A stretch of DNA of 64,000 nt from positions 2,852,001 to 2,916,000 of the forward strand of contig NZ_CP118615.1 in the NCBI RefSeq assembly GCF_028993575.1. The letters run 5' to 3'. Numbering within the stretch: position 1 is the first letter of the stretch; every line of letters begins with the position of its first letter. Shown piece after piece: positions 36,360 to 45,065 of this stretch. The stretch comes from Micromonospora cathayae. GTDB lineage: Bacteria; Actinomycetota; Actinomycetes; Mycobacteriales; Micromonosporaceae. A program made the position numbers and the translations under genes. The notes below the pieces were generated by a model. It was not told the origin of the DNA, did not search any database, and saw only the letters and a list, made by a program, of their open reading frames with translations.

Positions 36360-38723
36360 GTGAACCCTCAGCCTGCCCGTATCGACGTGCTCGACGAGAT
36401 CCAGCGGCGGGTGCTCTGGCTCGCCACCCGGATCGTGGACGCGGCCAACCACGACCGGTCCACCGGCGACGGGGTGAAGGTGGGTGGGCACCAGGCGTCC
36501 AGCGCGTCCCTGGTGACGGCGATGACCGCGCTGTGGTTCGCCCACCTGGACGCCGCCGACCGGGTGGCGGTCAAGCCGCACGCCTCGCCGGTGTTCCACG
36601 CCATCCAGTACCTGCTGGGCAACCTGGACCGGTCGTACCTGCCGAGGCTGCGGGCCCGGGGCGGGCTCCAGTCGTACCCGTCGCGCACCAAGGACCCGGA
36701 CGAGGTGGACTTCTCCACCGGCTCGGTGGGTCTGGGCGCGGCGGCCCCGCTGTTCGCGGCGGTCACCCGGCGGTACGTGGACGCGCACTTCGGGGAACGT
36801 CCGCACTCCCGGTTCGTGGCGCTGATCGGCGACGCCGAACTGGACGAGGGGAACATCTGGGAGGCGGTCGCCGATCCGGCCACCACCGGCCTGGGCAACG
36901 TGATGTGGCTGGTCGACTTCAACCGGCAGTCGCTGGACCGGGTGGTCCCCGGGGTGCGGATCGACCAGTGGCGCGGCCAGTTCGAAGCGGCCGGCTGGCA
37001 CGTCGTCGAGGTCAAGTACGGTCGCCGGCTCGCCGGGGCGTACGCCCGGCCCGGTGGCGCGGTACTGCGCGACTGGATCGACGCGATGCCCAACGAGCAG
37101 TACCAGTCGCTGTTCGGGCTGACCGGGGACGCGCTGCGCCAGCGGTTCCTGGACGGCGCGCCGGACGGCGTCGCGGCGTTCGTCGCCGACATCGACGACG
37201 ACGAGCTGGGCCCGCTGGTCACCGACCTCGGCGGGCACGACCTTCAGGCCATGCTCGACGCGTACGCCCAGTGCGACGCGGTCACCGACCGGCCGAGCGT
37301 GGTGTTCGCGTACACGGTGAAGGGGTGGGGGCTGCCGATCGCCGGCAACCCGCGCAACCACTCGGCGCTGCTCAGCTCCGAGCAGGTGGACACGCTGCGC
37401 ACCGCGCACGGCCTGACCCGGGATACCGAGTGGGACCGGCTCGACCCGACGTCGGCGGCCGGGATCTGGGCCAACGCCCGCCGTGAGGCGCTGTCCCGCC
37501 CGCCCCGCGAGCGGGCGCTGCCGGTCACCGTCCCGGAGACCACCCGGGTACGCGCCAACAAGCCGATCTCCACCCAGGAGGTCTTCGGCCGGGTGCTGGT
37601 GGACCTGGCCCGGGACCCGGAGGTGGGCCGGTACCTGGTCACCACCGCCCCGGACGTGGCGACCTCCACCAACCTGGCCGGGTTCATCAACAAGACCGGC
37701 GTGTTCGCCCCGACGAAGCAGCGGTCCTGGTCGGAGGACCGGATGCTGCGCTGGGAGCAGCACCCCGCCGGGCAGCACATCGAGCTGGGCATCTCCGAGA
37801 TGAACCTGTTCCTGCTGCTCGGCCAGCTCGGGCTGTCCTGGGACCTGTCCGGGCAGCCGCTGCTGCCGGTCGGCACGGTCTACGACCCGTTCGTGCTGCG
37901 CGGCCTGGACGCCTTCCTGTACGGCACCTACTCGGGGTCCCGGTTCGTGGTGGCCGGCACCCCGTCCGGCATCACCCTGGCCCCGGAGGGTGGCGCCCAC
38001 CAGTCGACCATCACCGCCTCGGTGGGGCTGGAACTGCCCGGGGTGACGTTCGTCGAGCCGGCGTACGCCACCACCCTGGACTGGCTGCTCTGCGACGCGT
38101 TCGGGCAGATCGCCCGGGGCGGCGCGGCCACCACCACGGCCGCGCCCACCGAGGACGGGGCGTACTACTTCCGGCTGAGCACCCGCCCGATCGACCAGGC
38201 CCCGTTCGAGGCGGCCCGCGCCCGGCTCGGCGACGCGGTGCTGCGCCGGCAGGCGGTCGCCGGGGCGTACCGGCTGGTGGACGCCCACCAGGCGTACCCG
38301 CAGCTGGCGGACGCCCCGGTGGTGCACCTGGCCGCGTCCGGGGCGGTGCTGCCGGAGGTGCTGGCGGCGGCGGCCGAACTGGCCGACGAGGGCATCGCCG
38401 CGCACGTGGTGGACGTGACCTCGCTGGACCGGCTGTACCGGGCCTGGCAGCGGACCCTGCGGCAGGGCGTCCGGACGGCGACCGTGCCGAGCGTGCCGGG
38501 GGTGCTGCGCGCGGCGTTCCCGGACCGGGCCCCGGTGGTGACCGTGCACGACGCCGCCTCGCACGCGATGGCCTGGCTCGGGTCGGCGCTCGGGGTGCCG
38601 GCGGTGCCGCTCGGGGTGGACGAGTTCGGCCAGTCCGGCACCGTCGCCGAGCTGTACGAGCTGCACGACCTGCTGCCCGGCAGCATCGTCAACGCCGCCC
38701 TGGCCGCCCTCGCCCTACGCTGA
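36360..38723 (+). CDS. AceE/transketolase-like ThDP-dependent dehydrogenase E1
   Basis: A 787-residue homodimeric-type 2-oxoacid dehydrogenase or transketolase relative. The ThDP motif is GDAELDEGNIWEAV...DFN (about residues 155-190), as GDGEMDEPES...N in AceE; the transketolase Pyr domain (ISTQEVFGRVLVDLAR; ELGISEMNLFLLLGQLG) and C-terminal domain (TSLDRLYRAWQ; LGVDEFGQSG) follow. It is shorter than E. coli AceE (about 887) and no E2 or E3 gene adjoins, so pyruvate as substrate is not certain; uncharacterised transketolase-like enzymes look the same. GTG at 36360 has AGGAG at 36348-36352. It converges on the phosphoesterase gene across a hairpin. Confidence 0.8.
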   Translation: MNPQPARIDVLDEIQRRVLWLATRIVDAANHDRSTGDGVKVGGHQASSASLVTAMTALWFAHLDAADRVAVKPHASPVFHAIQYLLGNLDRSYLPRLRARGGLQSYPSRTKDPDEVDFSTGSVGLGAAAPLFAAVTRRYVDAHFGERPHSRFVALIGDAELDEGNIWEAVADPATTGLGNVMWLVDFNRQSLDRVVPGVRIDQWRGQFEAAGWHVVEVKYGRRLAGAYARPGGAVLRDWIDAMPNEQYQSLFGLTGDALRQRFLDGAPDGVAAFVADIDDDELGPLVTDLGGHDLQAMLDAYAQCDAVTDRPSVVFAYTVKGWGLPIAGNPRNHSALLSSEQVDTLRTAHGLTRDTEWDRLDPTSAAGIWANARREALSRPPRERALPVTVPETTRVRANKPISTQEVFGRVLVDLARDPEVGRYLVTTAPDVATSTNLAGFINKTGVFAPTKQRSWSEDRMLRWEQHPAGQHIELGISEMNLFLLLGQLGLSWDLSGQPLLPVGTVYDPFVLRGLDAFLYGTYSGSRFVVAGTPSGITLAPEGGAHQSTITASVGLELPGVTFVEPAYATTLDWLLCDAFGQIARGGAATTTAAPTEDGAYYFRLSTRPIDQAPFEAARARLGDAVLRRQAVAGAYRLVDAHQAYPQLADAPVVHLAASGAVLPEVLAAAAELADEGIAAHVVDVTSLDRLYRAWQRTLRQGVRTATVPSVPGVLRAAFPDRAPVVTVHDAASHAMAWLGSALGVPAVPLGVDEFGQSGTVAELYELHDLLPGSIVNAALAALALR

Positions 38724-38750
38724 CCGCTGACCCTCGGTGCCGGTCAGCGG
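38724..38750. terminator. bidirectional terminator between convergent genes
   Basis: ccgctgacc (38724-38732) pairs with ggtcagcgg (38742-38750) round a 9-nt loop, right after the AceE-like stop. The right arm includes the stop codon of the minus-strand phosphoesterase gene. Confidence 0.6.
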
Positions 38751-40267
38751 GTCGGGGTGGGGGTGACCGGCACCGGGGCACCCTCCTTCGGCTTCTCCAC
38801 CACCCGCCGTTCCAGGTTCACCTGCGCCTGCCCGGTGCCGCCCACGGTGATGTCGTCGTACGCCTGGAGCAGCTTGTCCTGGTCGAAGTAGAGCACGCTC
38901 ATCGACAGCGGGGTCGGCTGCTCGCCCTCCAGCCCGCGCAGTCCCGCGCCGCCGGTGGAACCCTGCACCATGAGCTGGGTCGGCATCTGCCCCGGCTGCT
39001 CGGGCAGCTTGGAGACCTGGCGGGAGTGGGTGTGCCCGGAGAGCACCAGCGGGCAGGTGCCGGAGAGCGGCCCGGCCGAGGCGGGGTCGTGCACCAGCGC
39101 GATGTTCACCGGGGTCGGTGACTCGCGTACCGTCTTGGCGAGCGTGTCCCCGACCGTGATCATCTGGTCGGCGGTGGTCTTGTCGAGCCCACCGGCGGCG
39201 GGCGCGGTGCTCTTGTCCGGGGTGAACCGGGGGTCGCCGATGCCGGCGATGGTGAGGCCGGCGACCGTGGTGGTCGCGTTGTCCAGCACGATCGCGTTGG
39301 GTTGCCGGGCCACCGCGGCGGCGGTCTTCGTCGAGTCGTGGTTGCCCCGGATGTAGAGGTACGGCTTCTTCAACAGCCCGATCGAGCCGACGTAGTTCGC
39401 CTCCGGCTCGCTGCCCCAGTCGGTGATGTCACCGGTGTCGATCACCACGTCGATGTCGAACTGCTCGACGACCGTCCGGATGAGCTGCCAGCCGGTCGGG
39501 TTGAGGTGCATGTCCGACACGTGCAGCACCCGGGTGGTGTTCGGGGCCGGCTCGTACACCGGCAGCGCCGAGACGGTGGTGTAGAGCTGGCTGACGTTGC
39601 CGACCAGCCGCTGGAGCTGCTCGGCGTACTTCGTGTAGTCGTTGGCGATGCGGCGGGCGTCACCCACGATCGCCGGGGCGTTGACCAGCAGCCCTTCGTA
39701 GCGGGGCTCCTCGATCGACTGGGGCCGGATGCTGGTCGCGGCCAGGCCGAGGCTGCTCGCGGTGACCACCAGCGACAGCCCGCCGGCCCAGGCCGTCCGG
39801 CGGGCGTTCCGGAAGACCAGCCCGGCCAGGATCAGGGTGACCAGGAGGGTGGCCCCGACGGTACGCATCCCGAGGCGCAGCGCGCCGTCGCGGACGTCCT
39901 GCACGGCGGACTGGCTGGCCCGGTTGATGCTCGCCGGGTCGTCGATCAACGCCTCGACCCGACCCTGGTCCAGCGCGCCCAGCTCCACGTTCAGGTGGGT
40001 CGGGCCGTCGTGGCTGTCGAGCAGCAGCGCACCCAGCGGCGGGATGTCGATGGTGGTCCCGCCGGTCACCGACGGGGTCAGCACCATCTTCGCCTTGAAC
40101 GGCCCGATGTCGGTGTCGACCTGGCCGCCGGCCAGGACGCCGAGGACGGTGCCACCCAGGCCGATCACCAGGATCGCCAGTGCCACCCCCAGCCGGCGGA
40201 GTCGACCGACCCATCCCGAGCCGGGGGGACGACCGGTTTTCGGCTGCTCGTTCTCGTGCCCGTCCAT
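38744..40267 (-). CDS. membrane metallophosphoesterase
   Basis: A 507-residue protein with N-terminal membrane helices (about residues 25-48, 150-175 and 180-200) and a calcineurin-like phosphoesterase domain from about residue 255. All metal-binding motifs are seen: DMH (HVSDMHL), GDxxD (DTGDITDWGS), GNHD (IRGNHDST), LVHDP and GHTH (LSGHTHSRQ). The segment between helices 1 and 2 (about 100 residues) lies outside the cell; the catalytic domain side depends on helix count, which I cannot settle. ATG at 40267 is used. The Thr/Pro tail PVPVTPTPTR is proline-rich. Substrate unknown; nucleotides, phospholipids and phosphoproteins are all possible. Confidence 0.85.
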   Translation of the reverse strand: MDGHENEQPKTGRPPGSGWVGRLRRLGVALAILVIGLGGTVLGVLAGGQVDTDIGPFKAKMVLTPSVTGGTTIDIPPLGALLLDSHDGPTHLNVELGALDQGRVEALIDDPASINRASQSAVQDVRDGALRLGMRTVGATLLVTLILAGLVFRNARRTAWAGGLSLVVTASSLGLAATSIRPQSIEEPRYEGLLVNAPAIVGDARRIANDYTKYAEQLQRLVGNVSQLYTTVSALPVYEPAPNTTRVLHVSDMHLNPTGWQLIRTVVEQFDIDVVIDTGDITDWGSEPEANYVGSIGLLKKPYLYIRGNHDSTKTAAAVARQPNAIVLDNATTTVAGLTIAGIGDPRFTPDKSTAPAAGGLDKTTADQMITVGDTLAKTVRESPTPVNIALVHDPASAGPLSGTCPLVLSGHTHSRQVSKLPEQPGQMPTQLMVQGSTGGAGLRGLEGEQPTPLSMSVLYFDQDKLLQAYDDITVGGTGQAQVNLERRVVEKPKEGAPVPVTPTPTR

Positions 40268-40452
40268 GGTGAGATTCTGACCTGCCCAACAAGGGATCTT
40301 GGTAAACCCCGGGTTCACGTTCCCGGCCAAACCCGAGCGTATCCCCAGGTCAGCGCCTTTCGGCACGGCCAGTGGATCAGCCTCGCGCCGGGCGGGTCAG
40401 CCCCGCCCGGTGCCGCCCGGCTGCGGTGCCGTCCAGCCCGGCCCGGTGTCGC

Positions 40453-41625
40453 TCAGCTCCGGCCGGCGCCGCCGCCGGCGAAGACCAACCGGAGCAGGCG
40501 GTCGTCCTCCGGCTGCGGGTCGCCCCGCCCGTCGTGGTTGGAGGTGCTCACCCAGAGCGAGCCGTCCGGGGCGGCGGCCACCGCCCGCAGCCGACCGTAC
40601 CGGCCGGTGAGCAGCTCCCGGGGCTGACCGAGGACCGTACCGGAGTCGGTCAGCTCGACCAGCCAGAGCCGCTCCCCGCGCAGGCAGGCGGCGGCCAGCA
40701 GCCGTTCCACCACCGCCGCGCCCGAGCAGGACGCCTCACCGGTGCCCCACTGCACGATCGGGTCACGGTAGCGGCGGTCGCCGGCCTTCCCCTCCACCTC
40801 CGGCCAGCCGTAGTTGCCGCCCTTGGTGATCAGGTTGACCTCGTCCCAGGTGTTCTGGCCGAACTCCACCCCGTACATGCGCTTGCCGGCGTCCCAGGCG
40901 ATGCCCTGCACGTTCCGGTGCCCGTACGACCAGACCGGGGAGTTCGGGAACGGGTTGCCGGGAGCAGGCTTGCCGTCCGGGGTGATCCGGAGGATCTTGC
41001 CACCGAGGCTCTCGAGGTCCTGGGACAGCGGACGGTTGCCGCCGTCGCCGGTGCTGGCGTAGAGGAAGCCGTCTGGGCCGAAGGCCAGCCCGCCGCCGTT
41101 GTGGATGCCGGCCACCGGGATGCCGGTCAGGACGGGTGTCGGCGTGCCGCCGAGGGTGAACCGGACGATCCGGTTGTCCCGCTCGGTGGAGTAGTACGCG
41201 AAGACCGTCTTGTCGGTGGCGTAGCCGGGGGAGACGGCGATGCCGAGCAGACCACCCTCGCCGGACGCCTCGACGTCGGCGATGGTCTGCACCGGGGTCA
41301 CCGTCAGCCCGTCCGGCCCGGACGTCGGCCCGACCTGGAGGATCCGGCCGTTGTCCCGCTCGGTGACCAGGGCCCCGCCGTCGGGCAGGAAGGCGATCGC
41401 CCACGGCACCCGTAGCCCCTTGGCCAGCACCGTGGTCACCACCTGCTGCCCGGCGTCCGCGTCGGCGCTGGCCGAAGGGGTGGGCAGGTTCGGCGGTTCG
41501 CCGGCCGGATCCGGCTCCGGTTCACCGAGACTGCAACCGGCGGTGGCCAGCAGCAGGGCCGTGGCGGAGGCCGCCGCCGTCGTGCGGAGGCGGCCGATGC
41601 GGGAGTACGGGGGACGGACGCTCAC
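40453..41625 (-). CDS. PQQ-dependent sugar dehydrogenase-like lipoprotein (LppZ-like)
   Basis: A 390-residue secreted lipoprotein: signal peptide with lipobox ATAGC (C31), a Pro/Ala/Asp linker, then a six-bladed beta-propeller of the soluble glucose/sorbosone dehydrogenase family ([64 protein letters not shown]). M. tuberculosis LppZ (Rv3006) is the same family and, from memory, also lies after gatB. It may oxidise a sugar outside the membrane with PQQ, but many such actinobacterial proteins have no proven activity and no PQQ synthesis genes are here. GTG at 41625 gives the shortest signal peptide. Confidence 0.85.
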   Translation of the reverse strand: MSVRPPYSRIGRLRTTAAASATALLLATAGCSLGEPEPDPAGEPPNLPTPSASADADAGQQVVTTVLAKGLRVPWAIAFLPDGGALVTERDNGRILQVGPTSGPDGLTVTPVQTIADVEASGEGGLLGIAVSPGYATDKTVFAYYSTERDNRIVRFTLGGTPTPVLTGIPVAGIHNGGGLAFGPDGFLYASTGDGGNRPLSQDLESLGGKILRITPDGKPAPGNPFPNSPVWSYGHRNVQGIAWDAGKRMYGVEFGQNTWDEVNLITKGGNYGWPEVEGKAGDRRYRDPIVQWGTGEASCSGAAVVERLLAAACLRGERLWLVELTDSGTVLGQPRELLTGRYGRLRAVAAAPDGSLWVSTSNHDGRGDPQPEDDRLLRLVFAGGGAGRS

Positions 41626-41744
41626 CCGGACCACCCTAGCCGTTCGGCGGCACCACCCCCCGGGGCCGACAACGGACAGTCGGGACTCGCCCCGGGCCGG
41701 TTCGGCGAGGTCCGCGTGACACACCCCGAGAAAGACGGATATGT

Positions 41745-41764
41745 CATCCGGTACCACCCGGATG
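41745..41764. promoter_or_regulatory. inverted repeat upstream of the membrane glycosyltransferase-like gene
   Basis: catccgg (41745-41751) and ccggatg (41758-41764) form a 7-bp inverted repeat with a 6-bp spacer, 20 bases before the ATG, between divergent genes. Possible operator; nothing further supports it. Confidence 0.3.
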
Positions 41765-41783
41765 CCGTGCGAGACTGCCAGCC

Positions 41784-43550
41784 ATGGTGATCACCGACCA
41801 GCCGGCACATGGCCCCGTACCGGTCGGCCTGCCGGCCCGGCGTCGGATGCTCACCCCCGGCCGGGTCGCGGTCGGTCTCGGCGCGCTGGGGGTCGGCTAC
41901 CGGCTGGCGATGCTGCTGGCCGAACTGCCCCCGACCAACAGCGACGAGGCGGTCAGCGGGCTGGTCGCCACGCACGTCGCGCAGGGCCGCGAGTTCCCGC
42001 TGTTCTTCTACGGTCAGTACTACATGGGGGCGCTGGAGGCGTACCTGGCAGCGCCGCTGTTCGCCCTCGGCGGCTCCGGCACGCTCGCGCTGCGGCTGCC
42101 GAACCTGCTGCTCTACGCGCTGTTCCTGGCCCTGATGTGGCAGCTCACCCACCGGTTGTACCAGCCGTGGTTCGCCACCGCCGTGGTCGGTCTGCTCGCC
42201 CTGGGCTCCGACCGGATCCTGAAGAACCAGTTGATCGCCGGGGGCGGCTACCCGGAGATGAACCCGGCCGGCGCGCTGCTGGTCCTGCTGGCGGTCACCC
42301 TCGGCCTCGGCACGGTACGCCGCCGCCGGCTCGCCCTCGCCGGCTTCGGTGTGGTCGCCGGCCTCACCCTCTGGGACGACTGGCTGGTCCTGCCGTACGT
42401 GGCCGCCGCCGGGGTGCTGCTGGTCGCCGGCACCCGCCGCACACCGGCCGGTCGGGACGGCGTGCCACCGGCCCGTCCGGCCCGTCCGGGCCGTCTGGCG
42501 TTGGCCGCTCTGGGCCGTGTGGCGTTGGCCGGTCGGGGGCGTCGCGGGCTCCTCGGTGGGGAGGGTGTGGCGTTGGCCGCCGGTCTCGCCGTCGGCCTGC
42601 TGCCGATCGTGGCGCACAATCTCACCGCCGCCCCCGAGCACCGCTCACTCGCCGTCTACCGGCAGCTCGGCGAGGGCACGGCGGGCGAATGGGCGGACCG
42701 GCTGCACGGCGGCGTGCTGCTCGGACTGTCGATGGGGACCAGCTTCTGCGCCCCCGGACGGTGCGCCGACTGGCAGCTCTGGTGGGGCGTGCTGGCCCCG
42801 CTGCTGCTGGTGGTGGCCGGGCTGGTCGCCCTGCGGGCGCGCTGGGCGCTGCGTCCGACCCGCTGGCCGGGGGACGTGGCCCGCGCCGAACGGATCCGGC
42901 AGGGCGGGCGGCTCGCGCTGGTCGGGGCGGCGGCGGTGAGCCTGCTCGCGTACGCGGTCAGCGCCGCCGCCGGCCGGACCCCGGTGGAGAGTTCCCGGTA
43001 CCTCTCCTGCCTGCTCATCTCGCTGCCGGCGCTGCTCTGGCCGCTGTGGGCGGCGGCGGCCGGCCGGCTCCCCGCCGGCCGCCTCCGGATCGGGCGGTAC
43101 CGTGCCGGGCTGCGGCTCGCCGGGTCGGGCGGGCTGGCGGCGGTGGCGGCCGGCGCGCTGTGGGCGACCGGGACGCTGATCGCCGAGGCGCCCACCCTGA
43201 CCCGCGCCGACCAGCAGCGACGCGGACTGGTCGCCGAGCTGGACCGGCTCGGCGTACGGCACTTTTACGCCGAGTACTGGACCTGCAATCCGGTCGTCTT
43301 CGCCACCCGGGAACGGCTGGCCTGCGCGGTGCTCCGGGACGACCTGCGGCCCGGCTGGGACCGGTACCCCGCGTACCCGGCCCGGGTGGCCCGCGCCGAC
43401 CGGGTGGCGTACGTGCTGCCGGCCGGCACCGGGTTGAGCCGGGCGGTCGGCGAGCGGCTGGCCGCCACCGGCGTACCGGTGACCCGGACCACCGTGCCCG
43501 GCTACGACGTCTACCTGCCGGCCGTCCCGGTCCGCCCACCGCTGCGCTGA
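41784..43550 (+). CDS. membrane glycosyltransferase-like protein (GT39/ArnT fold)
   Basis: A 588-residue protein with about 11-13 membrane helices resembling GT-C glycosyltransferases (PMT/ArnT type). The first extracellular loop has [20 protein letters not shown], where the D-E pair matches the catalytic acidic motif of GT-C enzymes, followed by [23 protein letters not shown] enzymes use polyprenyl-phosphate sugars as donors at the outer face. No partner glycan genes adjoin. The C-terminal soluble part (about 490-588) has three cysteines (TCNPV, LACAV). Donor and acceptor are unknown. ATG at 41784; divergent from the LppZ-like gene. Confidence 0.75.
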   Translation: MVITDQPAHGPVPVGLPARRRMLTPGRVAVGLGALGVGYRLAMLLAELPPTNSDEAVSGLVATHVAQGREFPLFFYGQYYMGALEAYLAAPLFALGGSGTLALRLPNLLLYALFLALMWQLTHRLYQPWFATAVVGLLALGSDRILKNQLIAGGGYPEMNPAGALLVLLAVTLGLGTVRRRRLALAGFGVVAGLTLWDDWLVLPYVAAAGVLLVAGTRRTPAGRDGVPPARPARPGRLALAALGRVALAGRGRRGLLGGEGVALAAGLAVGLLPIVAHNLTAAPEHRSLAVYRQLGEGTAGEWADRLHGGVLLGLSMGTSFCAPGRCADWQLWWGVLAPLLLVVAGLVALRARWALRPTRWPGDVARAERIRQGGRLALVGAAAVSLLAYAVSAAAGRTPVESSRYLSCLLISLPALLWPLWAAAAGRLPAGRLRIGRYRAGLRLAGSGGLAAVAAGALWATGTLIAEAPTLTRADQQRRGLVAELDRLGVRHFYAEYWTCNPVVFATRERLACAVLRDDLRPGWDRYPAYPARVARADRVAYVLPAGTGLSRAVGERLAATGVPVTRTTVPGYDVYLPAVPVRPPLR

Positions 43551-43583
43551 CGGCCGCTCCGCCGACGGCTATCGTCGGCGGGC

Positions 43584-44507
43584 GTGAAGGTATGGATTCC
43601 GCACGAGACCGGCCGCGCCCTCCTCGGCGACCTGCCCGGGGCCACCGTCGAGGTGGCCGAGGACCCGGAGCGGCTGCCGTCCGACCCGGCCGGGGTACGG
43701 CTCTGGGTGCCCCCGTTCCTGGCCGGCCCGGACGTGACCGCGTTGGCGGCCAAACTGCCCGACCTCGAGGTGGTGCAGCTGCTCAGCGCCGGGGCGGACG
43801 CCTGGGTCGGCCGGCTGCCCGCCGGGGTGACCCTCTGCGACGCCCGGGGCGTGCACGACTCGGCCACCGCCGAGTGGGTGGTCACCGCGATCCTGTCCCG
43901 GCTGCGCGGCTTCGACACGCTGGCCCGCGCGCAGGGCCGACGTGAGTGGGCGTACGACGGGGTGGCCCCGACCGACGAACTGGCCGGCAAGCGGGTGCTG
44001 ATCGTCGGGGCCGGTTCGATCGGCGCGGCGCTGCGGGCCCGGCTGGTGCCCTTCGAGGTGAGCGTCACCCTGGTCGCCCGGACGGCCCGCCCCGAGCAGG
44101 GCGTGCACGGCGTCGACGCGCTGCCCGCCCTGCTGCCGGAGGCGGACGTGGTGGTGCTGCTGGTGCCGCTGACCGAGGAGACCCGGGGCCTGGTCGACGC
44201 GGACTTCCTCGCCGCCATGCCGGACGGCGCGCTGCTGGTCAACGCGGCCCGGGGGCCGGTGGCCCGGACCGACGCGCTGCTGGCGGAGCTGCGTACCGGC
44301 CGGATCGCGGCGGCCCTGGACGTCACCGATCCGGAGCCGTTGCCGGCCGACCATCCGCTGTGGGAGCTGCCCAACGTGCTGATCACCCCGCACGTGGCCG
44401 GCTCGGTACGCGGCCTGTTGCCCCGGGCGTACCGGCTGGTGGCCGAGCAGTGGGACCGCCTCGCGGCGGGCCGCCCGCTGGCCAACGTGGTGACCGACGG
44501 CTACTGA
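43584..44507 (+). CDS. D-isomer-specific 2-hydroxyacid dehydrogenase
   Basis: A 307-residue NAD(P)-dependent dehydrogenase that interconverts 2-oxo and D-2-hydroxy acids. The nucleotide-binding motif GAGSIG is at about residue 141 (KRVLIVGAGSIGAALRARL); catalytic-type residues follow in NAARGPV (Arg), DVTDPEPLP (Glu) and ITPHVAGS (His). It begins with GTG at 43584, 33 bp after the membrane protein gene. Substrate cannot be told: glyoxylate/hydroxypyruvate reductases and phosphoglycerate dehydrogenase-like proteins share these motifs, but it lacks the C-terminal regulatory domains of SerA. Its last seven bases overlap the convergent PH-protein gene. Confidence 0.85.
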   Translation: MKVWIPHETGRALLGDLPGATVEVAEDPERLPSDPAGVRLWVPPFLAGPDVTALAAKLPDLEVVQLLSAGADAWVGRLPAGVTLCDARGVHDSATAEWVVTAILSRLRGFDTLARAQGRREWAYDGVAPTDELAGKRVLIVGAGSIGAALRARLVPFEVSVTLVARTARPEQGVHGVDALPALLPEADVVVLLVPLTEETRGLVDADFLAAMPDGALLVNAARGPVARTDALLAELRTGRIAAALDVTDPEPLPADHPLWELPNVLITPHVAGSVRGLLPRAYRLVAEQWDRLAAGRPLANVVTDGY

Positions 44508-44890
44508 TCCGCCTGGTCCTGGCCGGCGGTCAGCGGCTGGCCGGTGACCGCGACGAGCTGGGGCAGGTCGGTGCCGCGTACCGCCGGCAGGAGCACCTGC
44601 CCGCCGTCGTCGAGCCGGGCGACGGCCCGGCCCCTCGGGTCGACGGCCAGCGACACGATCCGCTCCCAGGGCAGCCGACGCTGCCCGAGCAGGGCCCGGA
44701 CGCGTACCTCGCGCCGGTCCACGTCGGTGCCGGCCCGCCACGACCAGACCAGGATCGCCAGGGGGACGAGCAGCACCGGGGCGAGATACCACCGGGCGTT
44801 CGCCACCGGGAGCGCGCCGATGAACGCGACGATCGCCGCGGCCACGATGGCCTGGCTGTGCCGGAAACGGATGGTGTCGGGGCGGCTCAC
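44501..44890 (-). CDS. PH-domain membrane protein (Cfp6-like)
   Basis: A 129-residue protein with two N-terminal membrane helices (about residues 13-30 and 34-50) and a bacterial PH-like domain: TDVDRREVRVRALLGQRRLP, WERIVSLAVDPRG, RLDDGGQVLLPAVRGTDLPQ. This is the pattern of M. tuberculosis Cfp6 (Rv3004), which by recall lies near LppZ in the same order. GTG at 44890 starts at the conserved region; longer in-frame starts are not family-like. It is divergent from the second GGDEF-EAL gene with 175 bp between starts. Function unknown. Confidence 0.8.
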   Translation of the reverse strand: MSRPDTIRFRHSQAIVAAAIVAFIGALPVANARWYLAPVLLVPLAILVWSWRAGTDVDRREVRVRALLGQRRLPWERIVSLAVDPRGRAVARLDDGGQVLLPAVRGTDLPQLVAVTGQPLTAGQDQADQ

Positions 44891-45065
44891 CCTTCGATGA
44901 TCCCACCTCCCACCGGTGGACCTCCGTCGCGGGGGCGACCCCGGGACCGGGCGGTGACCGGGCTCACGTTCGCGGGCCGTAACCGGACCGGTGACCGGTT
45001 CGTTTCCGAGACACAGGTGTACCGGTTTCACGTCCGGCGCACCGCCCACCACCCGGAGGCGACCC

